This document shows positions 1-9,023 of a DNA stretch of 49,455 nt, in pieces (position 1 is the first letter of the stretch; the number at the start of each line of letters is the position of its first letter). Under the pieces are notes generated by a model. The model did no database searches, was not told the origin of the DNA, and was given only the letters and a program-made list of their open reading frames with translations. Source of the DNA: Brachybacterium massiliense. Its GTDB lineage: Bacteria > Actinomycetota > Actinomycetes > Actinomycetales > Dermabacteraceae. The stretch is from assembly GCF_900184245.1 (NCBI RefSeq), contig NZ_FXXB01000008.1, forward strand, positions 1,290,687-1,340,141, read 5' to 3'. Position numbers and translations under genes: made by a program.

Positions 1-125
1 GGGGCATCCCAGGCGGCGAGCACGTCCGGGGCCACGTCATCCCAGCCGGCGAAGGGGCGCAGTGCGGGGAGCCGCTCGCGCATGGGGACGACGGCGGGTC
101 GAGGATCGTGCGGGGTGGCGGGCAC
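1..125 (-). CDS. Unidentified protein, N-terminal fragment
   Basis: Only the first 41 codons lie in the window; the gene runs off the left edge. The start chosen is GTG at 125, because an AGGAG sits five bases upstream, the same spacing as at rhaI. In-frame ATG codons at 161 and 83 are alternatives. The visible protein is Pro/Arg/Asp-rich (RERLPALRPFAGWDDV) and I do not recognise it. It follows rhaM by 95 bases on the same strand, so it is probably the next gene of the rhamnogalacturonan operon. A glycoside hydrolase of that pathway would fit the context, but nothing seen proves it. The 126-220 gap shows no feature. Confidence 0.45.
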   Translation of the reverse strand, partial: MPATPHDPRPAVVPMRERLPALRPFAGWDDVAPDVLAAWDA

Positions 126-220
126 GGGGGCTCCTGGCGGGTCGAGGAGGGGGCTCAGCATGAGAGCTGGTGCGAGCAGGATGCGTCAGCACGCACCGGA
201 GGGCAAGCGCTGTCCACAGC

Positions 221-580
221 TCAGGCGAGGTGGAAGTACTGCGGGAGCACCTGCTTCTCTCCGCCGCCCGCGGTGAAGTACTCGCTCATCGCGGCCTCCC
301 AGCGCGGGGAGATCTCGGCGCGGGCGATCGCGTCCTGGGCGGCGTCGACGTCGTCGGCCTCGAAGTAGCCCACGACCATGCCGTCCTCGGGGCGCAGGAA
401 GAGGGAGTAGTTGCGCCAGCCCGCCTCGGTCAGCGCGGTGCGCATCTCCTCCCAGACCTCCTGGTGGGCGGCGACGTACTCGGGGAGCTTCTCGGGCCGC
501 ACGTGCAGCAGGAAGCAGCAGCGGTGGGGACTGCGGGCGGGGCTGGTGGCCAGCAGCTGGTCGAGCTCGGGGGTGGTCAT
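221..580 (-). CDS. rhaM: L-rhamnose mutarotase
   Basis: A 119-residue protein of the RhaM family, which interconverts the alpha and beta anomers of L-rhamnose in the cytoplasm and so feeds the isomerase. Family hallmarks are visible: CCFLLHVRPEKLPEYVAAH near residues 21-39, a Trp-Glu-Glu-Met segment, YSLFLRPEDGMVVGYFEAD in the middle, and the C-terminal PQYFHLA. Length is close to the usual 104-110 residues with a short N-terminal extension. ATG at 580 overlaps the stop of the upstream exolyase as ATGA (577-580), implying translational coupling. The rest of the rhamnose pathway is on the opposite strand from 11.9 kb, so the mutarotase has been placed with rhamnose-releasing enzymes rather than with rhaI/rhaB. 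Confidence 0.93.
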   Translation of the reverse strand: MTTPELDQLLATSPARSPHRCCFLLHVRPEKLPEYVAAHQEVWEEMRTALTEAGWRNYSLFLRPEDGMVVGYFEADDVDAAQDAIARAEISPRWEAAMSEYFTAGGGEKQVLPQYFHLA

Positions 581-3246
581 GGCGTCCTTCCGGGATGGGT
601 GGGGGCCGACGGGCTCTGCGCGAGGTGCCGGCCGATCAGGGCCAGGTTCTGGATCGCGGAGAGCCCGTACTGGGCCGCGTCGTTGGTGGAGACGAACGCC
701 GCCTCGTCCACGGGTTCGAGCACCTCGGGGCCCTCGATCCGGGTGCGGGTCCACTCCGGCTCCGCGACCAGCATGTTCACGTTCAGCTGGTCGCCGAGAC
801 CCACGAAGAACGCATCCCACGCGCGCTGCGCGAGCGCGGGGTCGTCGGCGCGGGCGGCGGCGATCGCGAGCAGGCGGCTGTAGGCGGGCACCAGCGAGAT
901 GCCCGTCAGCGGCGCACCGAACCGCTCGGCCTGCTGCGCGGGGGTGGCGAGGTAGAGGCGGCAGTACTCGAGCCAGGCCTGTTCGAAGGCGGGGTCCTCG
1001 ACCAGGTCGAGCGCCTCGGTGACGATCTCGACCAGTCCGAACACGGCCGCGAGATGGGAGACCTGCACCCGGTCGCGGGTGGTGTCGAAGCGGCGGGCCT
1101 CCAGATCCCACAGCGCCTCCCCGGTGAAGAAGCCCTGCTCCAGGGCGCCGATGCCGGCGAGCGCCGCGCGCACCTTCTGCTCGGCCTCGGCGTCCCCGTG
1201 CCGCTCCCAGGCGGTGATCCAGGCGCCGAGCAGAGCGCCCAGATCGGTGCCGAGCCCGATCGCGAGGGCGCGCGGGTCGGGGTCGTAGAGGTCGGTGCGC
1301 ACCTTGCGGGTCGCATCCACGGCCAGCAGCGCCTGCTCCGACTCCGCGATCTCGTCGAGCAGCTCGCCGGTGCGCTCGTCGGCGGTGAGATAGAAGAAGT
1401 ACCGACGGTACTGGGCGTTGGAGATGCGCAGCTGCTTGGCGCTGCAGCCGAAATGCTGGACGTTGTGACGGGTGCCGAGGCCCGCGAAGCGGCCCACGTG
1501 GTAGACGTCCACCTCGCTGGTGTGGCGGGTCATCGCCTCGGCGAGGCGGTAGGCATCCGCCGAGCCGCTGCGCAGCGCATCCAGCCACAGCCACAGGTCC
1601 GGGGACAGCTCGGAGTTGTCCCAGGCGTAGCCGCCCACGTCGTAGCGCCAGGTGTGGCGGTCCGCGTCGTAGGTGTGCATGACGTCGCCGTAGTCCCAGA
1701 ACCCGTACCAGCCGCGCTGGTCCACCTGGTCGCGGTAGAACTCGCGCAGCCACACCAGGCGGTCCTCGATCGCGGCGCGCTGCGGGGTGGAGCGGTCTGC
1801 CACGTCCCAGGTGCCCAGCACGCCCGCCTCGCGCAGCCGTTCGGGGGTGGCCAGCAGCTGGGGCGGCAGGGCGCTGGTCGCCGCGAGATCGGCGAGCTCC
1901 TCGTGGCGCGGGGTGGCGGCGAAGGCGTCGATCACCAGCTCATGGGTGCGGGCGATGCCGCGGGCGTCGCCGTAGCCGGGTTCGTAATCCTCATAGGTGA
2001 TCTCGAGGGCCTCGAGCTGGCCCTCGTAGCTGTCCTGGCCCAGGCCGTCGTGGTAGAAGCGCAGGTCCATGGGGTCGGCCGACGGGGCGTGCAGCCAGGT
2101 AGTCACGGTGCCGCTCTCGGTCGCGGCGCCGGCGATGTCCAGCTGGGTGGGCACGAGCTTCCAGAAGTCCCGCAGGCCCATGCCGATGCCGCCCTCGAGG
2201 TCGCCGAGGTACGCGTAGCCCCGGCTGCGGGTGCCGCTCGCAGCGGGGATCCAGGGACGGTCGGACGCGGTGCGCTTGGCGAGTGTGTACCCGTTGGCGC
2301 TCAGCTGGCGGAGGGACCAGTCGTTCCAGGTGGGGATCAGGTGCAGGCGGCGGGAGACCTCCGGCGCCCAGCTCTCCAACGGGGGTGTCGGGGCTCCGGC
2401 GATCTGGGCCGCGCGCACCTCGGCGCCCGGATCGCGACGCAGGCCTGTCAGGCCCCGCACCGCCTCGGTGAGGAAACCGCCCTCGGAGCCGGCCAGGCGC
2501 ACGTGCCGGTCATGCGGGGCGCTCCGCAGCGGCACGTCCATCCGCAGCCCGAGCGAGGTGAGGAACAGCGACTCGGGGTCGGCGTCCCAGACCAGGGAGT
2601 GCACCAGGCGCAGGCGGGCGGACCCTGCCGTCGCGTACAGGCGCAGCACGAAGGGCAGCACCCTCTCCCCCGCCACCTCGTGATGCCCCTCCAGGCGCAG
2701 CACCGCCTGCTGGGCGCCCAGCCGCTCGAGGGTCAGGACGGTGGTGCGCACGGTGTGCTCGCGGCGCTGCGCGGCCGGCTGAGGCGACGGCGCGGAGCTC
2801 GCGATGATCCGGCCGTCCCGGCCCACCACGCGCCCGTCCACCTCGAGGCGGCGCAGCGGTGCGGTGCCGTGCGGAGCCACCTCGACGCGCAGCGCCCCTG
2901 TATCCACGAGGAACGCGCCGTCGGCCTGCTCGATCACCTCGACGGCGCCCGCCTCGGCGCCGGTGGTGCCGTCGGCCGCGACCAGGCGGGCATCGCCCGA
3001 CGGAGCGCGCCCGGCATGCCCAGTCCACTTCACCGACCCGTCGGGCCAGCGGGCGGTGACCCAGGTGTCCACCGGTGCCGCACCCCCGTCGTGCACCAGC
3101 TCGAAGGCCGGCGCCTCGGGCAGCACGCCCCGTGGCCAGGGCGCCCCGAACTGGGTGGGCACAGCGGCCGTGCCCTCGCGCGGCTCGAGCAGGCGCAGCG
3201 GGGTGGCGGGGAGGGACGCGGCGGTGTCCGACGGGGAGAAGGGCAT
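577..3246 (-). CDS. PL26/YetA-like exo-rhamnogalacturonan lyase
   Basis: An 889-residue protein resembling YetA and fungal exo-rhamnogalacturonan lyase PcRGLX (PL26). These lyases remove unsaturated GalA-rhamnose disaccharides from RG-I chain ends by beta-elimination. The N-terminal RIFT-barrel hallmark VTARWPDGSVKWTGHAG lies near residues 65-81. The central and C-terminal catalytic region has AWDNSELSPDLWLWL and HNVQHFGCSAKQ, with alpha-barrel character after about residue 480. There is no signal peptide, so it should act inside the cell on oligosaccharides imported by the adjacent transporter. Start ATG 3246 has only a weak purine-rich site (AGAGAGA). It is separated from the endolyase gene by a strong hairpin and overlaps rhaM by four bases. 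Family assignment is good; substrate is inferred from family and context. Confidence 0.82.
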   Translation of the reverse strand: MPFSPSDTAASLPATPLRLLEPREGTAAVPTQFGAPWPRGVLPEAPAFELVHDGGAAPVDTWVTARWPDGSVKWTGHAGRAPSGDARLVAADGTTGAEAGAVEVIEQADGAFLVDTGALRVEVAPHGTAPLRRLEVDGRVVGRDGRIIASSAPSPQPAAQRREHTVRTTVLTLERLGAQQAVLRLEGHHEVAGERVLPFVLRLYATAGSARLRLVHSLVWDADPESLFLTSLGLRMDVPLRSAPHDRHVRLAGSEGGFLTEAVRGLTGLRRDPGAEVRAAQIAGAPTPPLESWAPEVSRRLHLIPTWNDWSLRQLSANGYTLAKRTASDRPWIPAASGTRSRGYAYLGDLEGGIGMGLRDFWKLVPTQLDIAGAATESGTVTTWLHAPSADPMDLRFYHDGLGQDSYEGQLEALEITYEDYEPGYGDARGIARTHELVIDAFAATPRHEELADLAATSALPPQLLATPERLREAGVLGTWDVADRSTPQRAAIEDRLVWLREFYRDQVDQRGWYGFWDYGDVMHTYDADRHTWRYDVGGYAWDNSELSPDLWLWLDALRSGSADAYRLAEAMTRHTSEVDVYHVGRFAGLGTRHNVQHFGCSAKQLRISNAQYRRYFFYLTADERTGELLDEIAESEQALLAVDATRKVRTDLYDPDPRALAIGLGTDLGALLGAWITAWERHGDAEAEQKVRAALAGIGALEQGFFTGEALWDLEARRFDTTRDRVQVSHLAAVFGLVEIVTEALDLVEDPAFEQAWLEYCRLYLATPAQQAERFGAPLTGISLVPAYSRLLAIAAARADDPALAQRAWDAFFVGLGDQLNVNMLVAEPEWTRTRIEGPEVLEPVDEAAFVSTNDAAQYGLSAIQNLALIGRHLAQSPSAPTHPGRTP

Positions 3247-3282
3247 GGGGGTCTCTCTGACGTGATGGTCGGGGACTGCGAC

Positions 3283-3314
3283 GCCGGCCGGGCGCTGGGG
3301 TGCGCCCGGCCGGC
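3283..3314 (-). terminator. Intercistronic GC hairpin between endolyase and exolyase genes
   Basis: A perfect 13-bp inverted repeat: GCCGGCCGGGCGC (3283-3295) and its complement (3302-3314), with a 6-nt loop. It fills the 75-bp gap between the PL11 and PL26 genes. There is no T-tract on the leftward strand, so partial termination or 3'-end protection of the upstream message is likelier than full termination. Confidence 0.6.
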
Positions 3315-3321
3315 ATGCAGG

Positions 3322-5385
3322 TCAGCCGCGCTCGTGCCCGCGCACGGGCTCATTCCTCGGCGCGGGGGTGGTGTACCGCAGCGCAGGCGCCGCGGGGGTC
3401 TCCATCCCCTCTCCGAGGAAGTAGGAGGTGTGCGGCGGCTGGTTGTAGGCCACGTGCTGCCAAGCGATCGCCAGGCGGTACTGCGGGTCGGACATCAGCG
3501 TGCGCAGCCGATGCTCGGTCGCTTCGGTGGTGGTGTAGATCCGCAGAGCTGTGGAGTCCTCGGTGCGGAACACGAGCTCCTCGCGCCAGTCACCCAGCAG
3601 ATCGGCCTGCAGGGCGGGGTTGCCCTTGGTGTCGTTGTTGCTCAGCGTCCCCTCGGCCCGGAAGATCTCGACCTGCTGCGCATTCTCGTGGTCCCACTTG
3701 GAGATGGTGGGGACCCCGGTGCGCGGACCGTCGTCGAACTCGTGATCGACGATCTCGCTCAGCAGGTCGCCGTCCCACAGCGCCGTGAAGTTCGCCGCGG
3801 GGATCTCGGTGGAGATCAGCTCGCCCTGGGCGGAGCGCAGGGAGCCCACCGGGGAGTTCCATTCGGCGTCGTAGCCGACGTTCCATCCCTCGGCGCCGGG
3901 GAACCGCGGATCGATGTCCGCCATGGCGCCGCGGCCGGTGTCCCGCTGCGCGTGCACGGACCACAGCACCTCGCCGGTGGCCGCGTCGCGGAACGTCGAG
4001 CCCCGGTTCCCGCTGGCGTTCATGTCCTCGTGGACGGCGAAGACCTCGAGGCCCGGGCGCGAAGGATCGAAGTCGCTGACGTGCATCGCGTCCCCGTGGC
4101 CGAGTCCGGTGCTGTAGAGGCCGGTGCCGTCGTGGTCGATGGTCGCGGAGCCGTAGACGATCTCGTCCCGCTGGTCGCCGTCGACGTCGGCGACCACCAG
4201 GTTGTGGTTGCCCTGCCCGGCGTATCCCTCGTTGCCGGGATCGTCGGAGTCGAAGAGCCAGCGTTCGCTGAGGCGCTCGCCGTCGAAGTCCACGGCCCAC
4301 AGCACCGCGCGGGTGTAGTAGCCGCGGGCGAACACGGCCGAGGGGTGCTCGCCGTCCAGGTATGCGGTCGCCGAGAGGAAGCGGTCCACGCGGTTGCCGT
4401 AGCCGTCGCCCCAGTCCTCGACGGTGCCGCGCGGCGGGCGGTAGTCGATGGTGTCCAGCGCCTCGCCGCTCTCACCGTCGAAGACGGTGAGGTACTCGGG
4501 ACCGTCCAGGACGTATCCCTCGTCATTGCGGTGGTCCGCGTCGGCGTCGCCGATCACGGCGCCGACCCCGTCGACCGTGCCGTCCGCCGTCTTGACCAGG
4601 AGCTCGGCCCGGCCGTCGGAGTCGAAGTCGTACAGCTGGGGCTGGGAGTAGTGAGCTCCGGCGCGGATGTTCACCCCCAGGTCGATGCGCCACAGCTGCT
4701 GCCCGTCGAGCTCGTAGGCGTCGAGGTACACGTTCCCGGTGGCGCCTGGGCGGGAGTTGTCCTGCGAGTTGCTCGGGTCCCACTTGACGACCAGCTCGAG
4801 CTCTCCGTCGCCGTCGACATCCGCCGTGAGGGTGTCGTTGGCGCGGTAGCTGTGCTCGGTGCCGTCGACGGCGATGAAGTCCGCGGGCTTGTCCAGCGGC
4901 ACGTCGAGATGGCTCTGCGCCCAGGGGGTGAACGGCTCGCTCACCCACATCAAGTTCTTCCCGCGGGATCCGCCGGGGACCGGCTTCCCGCTCGCACTGC
5001 CGCCCTCGAGCGCGATCCGGTAGGTCGATCCGGTGACCCCCTCGGGGTCCAGCAGGTTCGTCGAGTCGGTGATCGGCTCAGGCGTGATCCGCTCACCGTC
5101 ACGGAAGACGACGAACCGGGAATCGATCGACTCGTTCCCGAGCAGACGCCAGGACACCAGTACGCCCTCGTCCGTGGGGACGGCGACGGCGCCGCGGTCC
5201 AGCCGCTCCGCGTCGCGCTGCAGGGTGCGGCTCGGTGGAGCGGCCTCGGCGGGTGCTGCGGCGCCGCCGGAGGCGAGGCCGGCGCCGGTGAGTGCGAGCG
5301 GCAGCGCCAGCAGCAGTGCGGCGGGCCGACGCCACAGTCGTGCGCGACGGTCGGATCGGTGGCGTGCAGGGTTGTTCGACGGCAT
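3322..5385 (-). CDS. yesW: Secreted PL11 rhamnogalacturonan endolyase (YesW-like)
   Basis: A 687-residue extracellular enzyme of polysaccharide lyase family 11. It cuts the Rha-GalA bonds within RG-I by beta-elimination and makes oligosaccharides for import. Residues 1-45 form a Sec signal: an Arg-rich N-region, an Ala/Leu core and a probable cleavage after AEA. The mature part starts with an Fn3-like domain (VLVSWRLLGNESIDSRFVVF). It continues into the eight-bladed propeller, with VVKWDPSNSQDNSRPG, GAHYSQPQLYDFDSDGRAEL and repeated D-x-D-x-D-G calcium loops. Length is typical of PL11. The start at 5385 has GGAG five bases upstream. It lies between the permease gene (56-bp gap) and the exolyase. 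No cell-wall anchor is visible, so it should be released. Confidence 0.93.
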   Translation of the reverse strand: MPSNNPARHRSDRRARLWRRPAALLLALPLALTGAGLASGGAAAPAEAAPPSRTLQRDAERLDRGAVAVPTDEGVLVSWRLLGNESIDSRFVVFRDGERITPEPITDSTNLLDPEGVTGSTYRIALEGGSASGKPVPGGSRGKNLMWVSEPFTPWAQSHLDVPLDKPADFIAVDGTEHSYRANDTLTADVDGDGELELVVKWDPSNSQDNSRPGATGNVYLDAYELDGQQLWRIDLGVNIRAGAHYSQPQLYDFDSDGRAELLVKTADGTVDGVGAVIGDADADHRNDEGYVLDGPEYLTVFDGESGEALDTIDYRPPRGTVEDWGDGYGNRVDRFLSATAYLDGEHPSAVFARGYYTRAVLWAVDFDGERLSERWLFDSDDPGNEGYAGQGNHNLVVADVDGDQRDEIVYGSATIDHDGTGLYSTGLGHGDAMHVSDFDPSRPGLEVFAVHEDMNASGNRGSTFRDAATGEVLWSVHAQRDTGRGAMADIDPRFPGAEGWNVGYDAEWNSPVGSLRSAQGELISTEIPAANFTALWDGDLLSEIVDHEFDDGPRTGVPTISKWDHENAQQVEIFRAEGTLSNNDTKGNPALQADLLGDWREELVFRTEDSTALRIYTTTEATEHRLRTLMSDPQYRLAIAWQHVAYNQPPHTSYFLGEGMETPAAPALRYTTPAPRNEPVRGHERG

Positions 5386-5441
5386 GTCTGCTCCGTTTCA
5401 GGGAGGGGAACTGCGACGTACTGCGGGTCGGATCGTTGGGG

Positions 5442-6320
5442 TCAGCCCTTCACGGAGCCGATCATCACCCCCTTGGCGAAGTGCTTCTGGAGGAACGGGT
5501 AGACGAGCATGATCGGCAGGGTCGCGATGACGATCACCGCGAACTTCAGCCCTTCCTTAGGCGGCACGTAATTCGGGTCGAGGTTGCCGAGCGTGGTGGA
5601 GGGATCAGAGGAGATCGTCACCTGGCGCACGAACATCTGCAGCGTCCACTTCGAGCTGTCGGAGATGTACAGCAGCGGCGACATGAAGTCGTTCCAGATC
5701 GCCACCGCATAGAACAGCGAGAACGTGGCGATCACAGGCTTGGACAGCGGCAGCATGATCCGCCAGAAGGTCGTGAACTCGTTGGCGCCGTCGATCTCCG
5801 CGGCCTCGCGCAGCTCGTGCGGGAGCTGCTGGAAGAAAGTGCGGATCACGATCAGGTTGAAGGGGTTGATCGCCAGCGGCAGGATCAGCGCCCAATAGGA
5901 GTCCAGTAGTCCCAGCTCCTTGACCACCAGGAACAACGGGATCATGCCGCCGGAGAACAGCATCGCGAACAGCACCAGGCGCATGATCAGCCCGCGCCCC
6001 ACCAGGTTCGGGTCCGAGAGCGGATAGGCCATCAGCATGGTCAGCGTGATCTGCACCAGGGTGCCCACGCCGGTCACGCCGATGGTCACCAGCAGGGACC
6101 GGATGAAGGTGTCGGTCGAGAAGATGTAGCGGTAGGTCTCCAGGGTGGGCGTGTTCGGCCACAGGAAGAACGGGCGCGAGGCGATCTCGGACTCGGTCGC
6201 GAAGGAGGCGGCGACCACATAGACGAACGGCAGGATCGTCAGCGCCGCGAAGCCGAGCAGCAGGGCGATGTTCACACCGTCGAAGAGCTTGTCCCCGCGG
6301 GTGTCGTGCTTGATGGACAT
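5442..6320 (-). CDS. CUT1 ABC permease, LplC/YtcP type
   Basis: A 292-residue inner-membrane permease with about six hydrophobic spans and the cytoplasmic EAA loop REAAEIDGANEFTTFWRI near residues 190-207, which docks the ATPase. The N-terminus (DKLFDGVNIALLLGFAALT) and the C-terminus (LQKHFAKGVMIGSVKG) are typical of LplC/YtcP partners of LplA-type binding proteins. It should pair with the permease encoded nine bases upstream to import RG-I oligosaccharides. No ATPase gene is in the window, so a shared MsmX/MsiK-like ATPase is expected elsewhere. Confidence 0.92.
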   Translation of the reverse strand: MSIKHDTRGDKLFDGVNIALLLGFAALTILPFVYVVAASFATESEIASRPFFLWPNTPTLETYRYIFSTDTFIRSLLVTIGVTGVGTLVQITLTMLMAYPLSDPNLVGRGLIMRLVLFAMLFSGGMIPLFLVVKELGLLDSYWALILPLAINPFNLIVIRTFFQQLPHELREAAEIDGANEFTTFWRIMLPLSKPVIATFSLFYAVAIWNDFMSPLLYISDSSKWTLQMFVRQVTISSDPSTTLGNLDPNYVPPKEGLKFAVIVIATLPIMLVYPFLQKHFAKGVMIGSVKG

Positions 6321-6329
6321 CGGGGACTC

Positions 6330-7325
6330 CTAGAACAGTGAGGACTCGGTGAACTTCTTCGCGAGCCAGTTCGCGCCGAGGATCAGGATCAGGCCGACGA
6401 TGGATTTGAACAGCCCGATCGCCGTCGAATAGCTGTAGGCGCCGTTGGTGATGCCCATGAAGTAGACGTAGGTGTCGAACACGTCCGCGACATCACGGTT
6501 CAGCGAGTTGGTGAGCATGTAGATCTGCTCGAACCCGGTGTCCAGGAAGTTGCCGATGTTGAGGATCAGCATGATGATCACGGTCGGGATGATCGCGGGG
6601 ATGGTGACGTGGCGCAGCTGCTGGAACCGTCCGGCGCCGTCGATCATCGCGGCTTCATAGAGCTGCTTGTCCACGCCGGCGAGCGCAGCGAGGTAGATGA
6701 TCGTGCCCCAGCCGGTGCCCTTCCACAGGGTCTGCGCCATGATCAGCGGCCGGAACCAATCCGGATCGGCGAGGAAGTTGACCCGCCCGCCGAAGAGCTC
6801 GTTGAACAGCACCGTGATCGGGCCGATGTCGAGCGCGAACAGCAGGTAGGTCAGGCCCGAGACGATCGCCCAGGACAGGAAGTGGGGGATGTAGATCGCG
6901 GTCTGGATGAACTTCTTGAGCATCTGCTTGCGCAGCTCGTTGAGCATCAGCGCCACGATGATCGGCGCCGGGAAGGCGATCACCACGTTCAGGAACGCCA
7001 GGATCAGCGTGTTGCTCAGCAGGCGGCCGAAGTCCGGGCCGCTGAACAGCCGCTCGAAGTGGTCCAGGCCCACCCAGGGGCTGCCCTGCATGCCCAGGAA
7101 CGGCAGGTAGTCCTGGAAGGCGATGGTGATGCCGTACATCGGGGCGTACTTGAACACCGCGAAGTAGACGACGCCCGGCAGCAGCATCAGGTAGAGCATC
7201 GGGGAGCGGCGCAGCCGCTTGAGCAGGCTGCGCTTGCGACGGGTGGAGCTCGCGCCCGGGGCGGGCTCCTGCCCCGTCTGAAGCGGCACCGGGGAGGCGG
7301 CCGCCGGGCTGTTGGTCATGACCAT
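6330..7325 (-). CDS. CUT1 ABC permease, LplB type
   Basis: A 331-residue permease. It has a cytoplasmic N-tail rich in Pro/Arg, then a membrane span (PMLYLMLLPGVVYFAVFKY), the LplB-type stretch YGITIAFQDYLPFLG, and the EAA loop YEAAMIDGAGRFQQLRHVTI. It forms the heterodimer with the LplC-type permease downstream. ATG 7325 is used with GAGGA ten bases upstream; a second ATG two codons in is possible. It is separated from the binding-protein gene by a strong hairpin (7352-7396), which probably keeps permease expression below that of the binding protein. Confidence 0.92.
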   Translation of the reverse strand: MVMTNSPAAASPVPLQTGQEPAPGASSTRRKRSLLKRLRRSPMLYLMLLPGVVYFAVFKYAPMYGITIAFQDYLPFLGMQGSPWVGLDHFERLFSGPDFGRLLSNTLILAFLNVVIAFPAPIIVALMLNELRKQMLKKFIQTAIYIPHFLSWAIVSGLTYLLFALDIGPITVLFNELFGGRVNFLADPDWFRPLIMAQTLWKGTGWGTIIYLAALAGVDKQLYEAAMIDGAGRFQQLRHVTIPAIIPTVIIMLILNIGNFLDTGFEQIYMLTNSLNRDVADVFDTYVYFMGITNGAYSYSTAIGLFKSIVGLILILGANWLAKKFTESSLF

Positions 7326-7351
7326 GGTCGATCAGTCCTCGTGGTGATGGG

Positions 7352-7396
7352 GCGGGGACGGCTGCGCTGCGCGCGGCATCGCGCAGCCGTCCCCGC
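7352..7396 (-). terminator. Hairpin between binding-protein and permease genes
   Basis: A perfect 16-bp inverted repeat: GCGGGGACGGCTGCGC (7352-7367) and its complement (7381-7396), with a 13-nt loop. It starts 16 bases after the binding-protein stop codon in leftward reading. No T-run follows. It most likely acts as an attenuator or RNA-stabilising stem that enriches the binding-protein message, as at 27312-27354. Confidence 0.6.
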
Positions 7397-7411
7397 TGGT
7401 CGGCGGCCTGG

Positions 7412-8938
7412 TCAGCCCTGCTGGTAGAGCTCGTTCATCTCGTCGACCACCTGCTGGCCGCCGCTGCTGGTCCAGCGCTCGAGCTCGGCCTCGAGGCCCG
7501 CCTCGTCGAGCTGCCCGGCGAGGAACTTCAGCCGCGCATCGACCACGATCTGGTCGAGGATCGCGCCGTTCTGCAGGTAGGACTGCGACATGTAGGCAGA
7601 GCCCGGGTTGAACACGGCGTGCTCGAGATCGGCCTCGTGGTAGTCCAGGCGCTTCTGATCCAGCGCCGCCTCGGCCTCGCCCTCGGGCTTGGCGGGCAGG
7701 CCCAGGTAGCCGTTGGACTGGGTGCCGATCTGCGCGAAGGCGGAGACGTCGCTCTGGATCAGGGAGGCCTCCTCGCTCTCGATCGCGACCGCCTGGTCGC
7801 CGTCGACCTCGTAGTTCACGCCCTCGATGCCGTTGTTGAGCAGGCGCTGACCCTCCTCGGAGGAGAGCTTGTCCAGGGCGGTGAGGACGGTGGCGAGCTG
7901 GGCATCGCCCGGCACCGCGGCCTTGGGGATCGTGAGGTAGCCGGAGTAGCCCGGGGTGGGCAGGGCCCACAGGGTGCCGTCGGGGTTCTTGAGGTTGCCG
8001 ACCATGGTGACCTTGTCCCCGTAGCCCTCGGGGTCGGCGTCCTTGAACAGGCCCATCAGCTGCAGCCCGCGTGAGGAGACGTCCGCGATGATGCCGCCCT
8101 GGCCGTTGAAGAAGGGCTCGTTCCAGGTGCCGCTGTCCATGGTCGCGAAATCGGCGTTGACCTGGCCCGCCTCGACCATCTCGCGCATGGTGCGGTTGGC
8201 CTCGATGAACTCGGGGGCGAGGAAGGCGGGGCTGAGGGAGCCGCCCTCCTCCTTCCACACGTTGGCGGTGCCGTGCCAGGTCTCCCACAGGTCGTAGGGG
8301 CCGTTGTTCCCGTAGCCGCTCCAGGCGGGGATGATCAGGCCGGTGGTGGCCGAGCCGTCGCCAGCGGGGTCGTCGTCGGTGAAGGCGCGGGCGATCTCCC
8401 GGAGGTCATCGGTGGTCTCGGGCTCTGCCAGGCCCAGGTTGTCCAGCCAGTCCTTGCGCAGGATCACCGACGCGCGCATCGCGTCGCGCAGGCGGAAGAT
8501 GCCGTAGGTGCGGCCGTTGATGCTCGCGCCGTGGGCGACGTCCTCGTTCTCGGGGGTGAGGTTCGGGTACTCGGGCAGGATGTCGGTGAGGTCCCAGTAG
8601 CCGCCGGCCTCGGCGGTCTGGGCGAGCTCGGCGCTCTTGCCGGTGTGGACCATGACGTGGGGGATGTTGTCGCTGGCCATGGTCACGGTGACGCGGTCGG
8701 AGTAGCTCGAGTTCGGCACCCAGGTGATCTCCAGGGGCATGCCGATGAACTCCTCGATGGCCGTCTGCAGCTGGCCCTCGGGGTCCGGGGCGGTGTCGGA
8801 GAGCAGCGGCGCCATGATCTTCAACGTGGTGATCTCGGCGTCGGCGTCGGCAGATCCTCCGCCTCCGCCGCAGGCGGCGAGTCCGAGGGTGGCGGCACCG
8901 GCGGCGGCACCGCCCAGGAGGGTTCGGCGAGAGAACAT
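7412..8938 (-). CDS. LplA-like extracellular solute-binding lipoprotein
   Basis: A 508-residue oligosaccharide-binding lipoprotein. The start is placed at ATG 8938 because AAAGGA lies just upstream and the residues that follow form a twin-arginine/lipoprotein signal (MFSRRTLLGGAAAG...), with lipobox LAAC and the lipidated Cys near residue 20. The body has the large LplA/YtcQ-type fold: about 500 residues, longer than usual sugar-binding proteins, with ITWVPNSSYSDRVTVTMAS and RLRDAMRASVILRKDWLDNL. It is the receptor for the two permeases downstream and probably binds unsaturated RG-I oligosaccharides. An in-frame upstream ATG at 9013 would only add an implausible leader. Confidence 0.9.
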   Translation of the reverse strand: MFSRRTLLGGAAAGAATLGLAACGGGGGSADADAEITTLKIMAPLLSDTAPDPEGQLQTAIEEFIGMPLEITWVPNSSYSDRVTVTMASDNIPHVMVHTGKSAELAQTAEAGGYWDLTDILPEYPNLTPENEDVAHGASINGRTYGIFRLRDAMRASVILRKDWLDNLGLAEPETTDDLREIARAFTDDDPAGDGSATTGLIIPAWSGYGNNGPYDLWETWHGTANVWKEEGGSLSPAFLAPEFIEANRTMREMVEAGQVNADFATMDSGTWNEPFFNGQGGIIADVSSRGLQLMGLFKDADPEGYGDKVTMVGNLKNPDGTLWALPTPGYSGYLTIPKAAVPGDAQLATVLTALDKLSSEEGQRLLNNGIEGVNYEVDGDQAVAIESEEASLIQSDVSAFAQIGTQSNGYLGLPAKPEGEAEAALDQKRLDYHEADLEHAVFNPGSAYMSQSYLQNGAILDQIVVDARLKFLAGQLDEAGLEAELERWTSSGGQQVVDEMNELYQQG

Positions 8939-8989
8939 CCTTGTTCCTTTCGTGGGCGAGGGCGCACGGTGCGCTCTCGCGGTGGGGAC

Positions 8990-9014
8990 CGTGCCGTGAG
9001 GGGTCACGGGCACG
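8990..9014 (-). terminator. Imperfect hairpin after the DUF624 gene
   Basis: CGTGCCGTGA (8990-8999) pairs with TCACGGGCACG (9004-9014) across a GGGG loop, with one bulged base. It lies between the DUF624 stop and the binding-protein start and may modulate read-through or leader structure. A second weaker inverted repeat lies at 8958-8978. Confidence 0.35.
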
Positions 9015-9023
9015 GCATCGGGG

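Noticed and set aside
595..5502. A plus-strand open frame of more than 1,600 codons opposite the two lyase genes
   Set aside because: Mirror frame produced by GC-rich codon use; composition is Gly/Val/Arg-rich with no domain, while the minus strand has clear PL26 and PL11 proteins.
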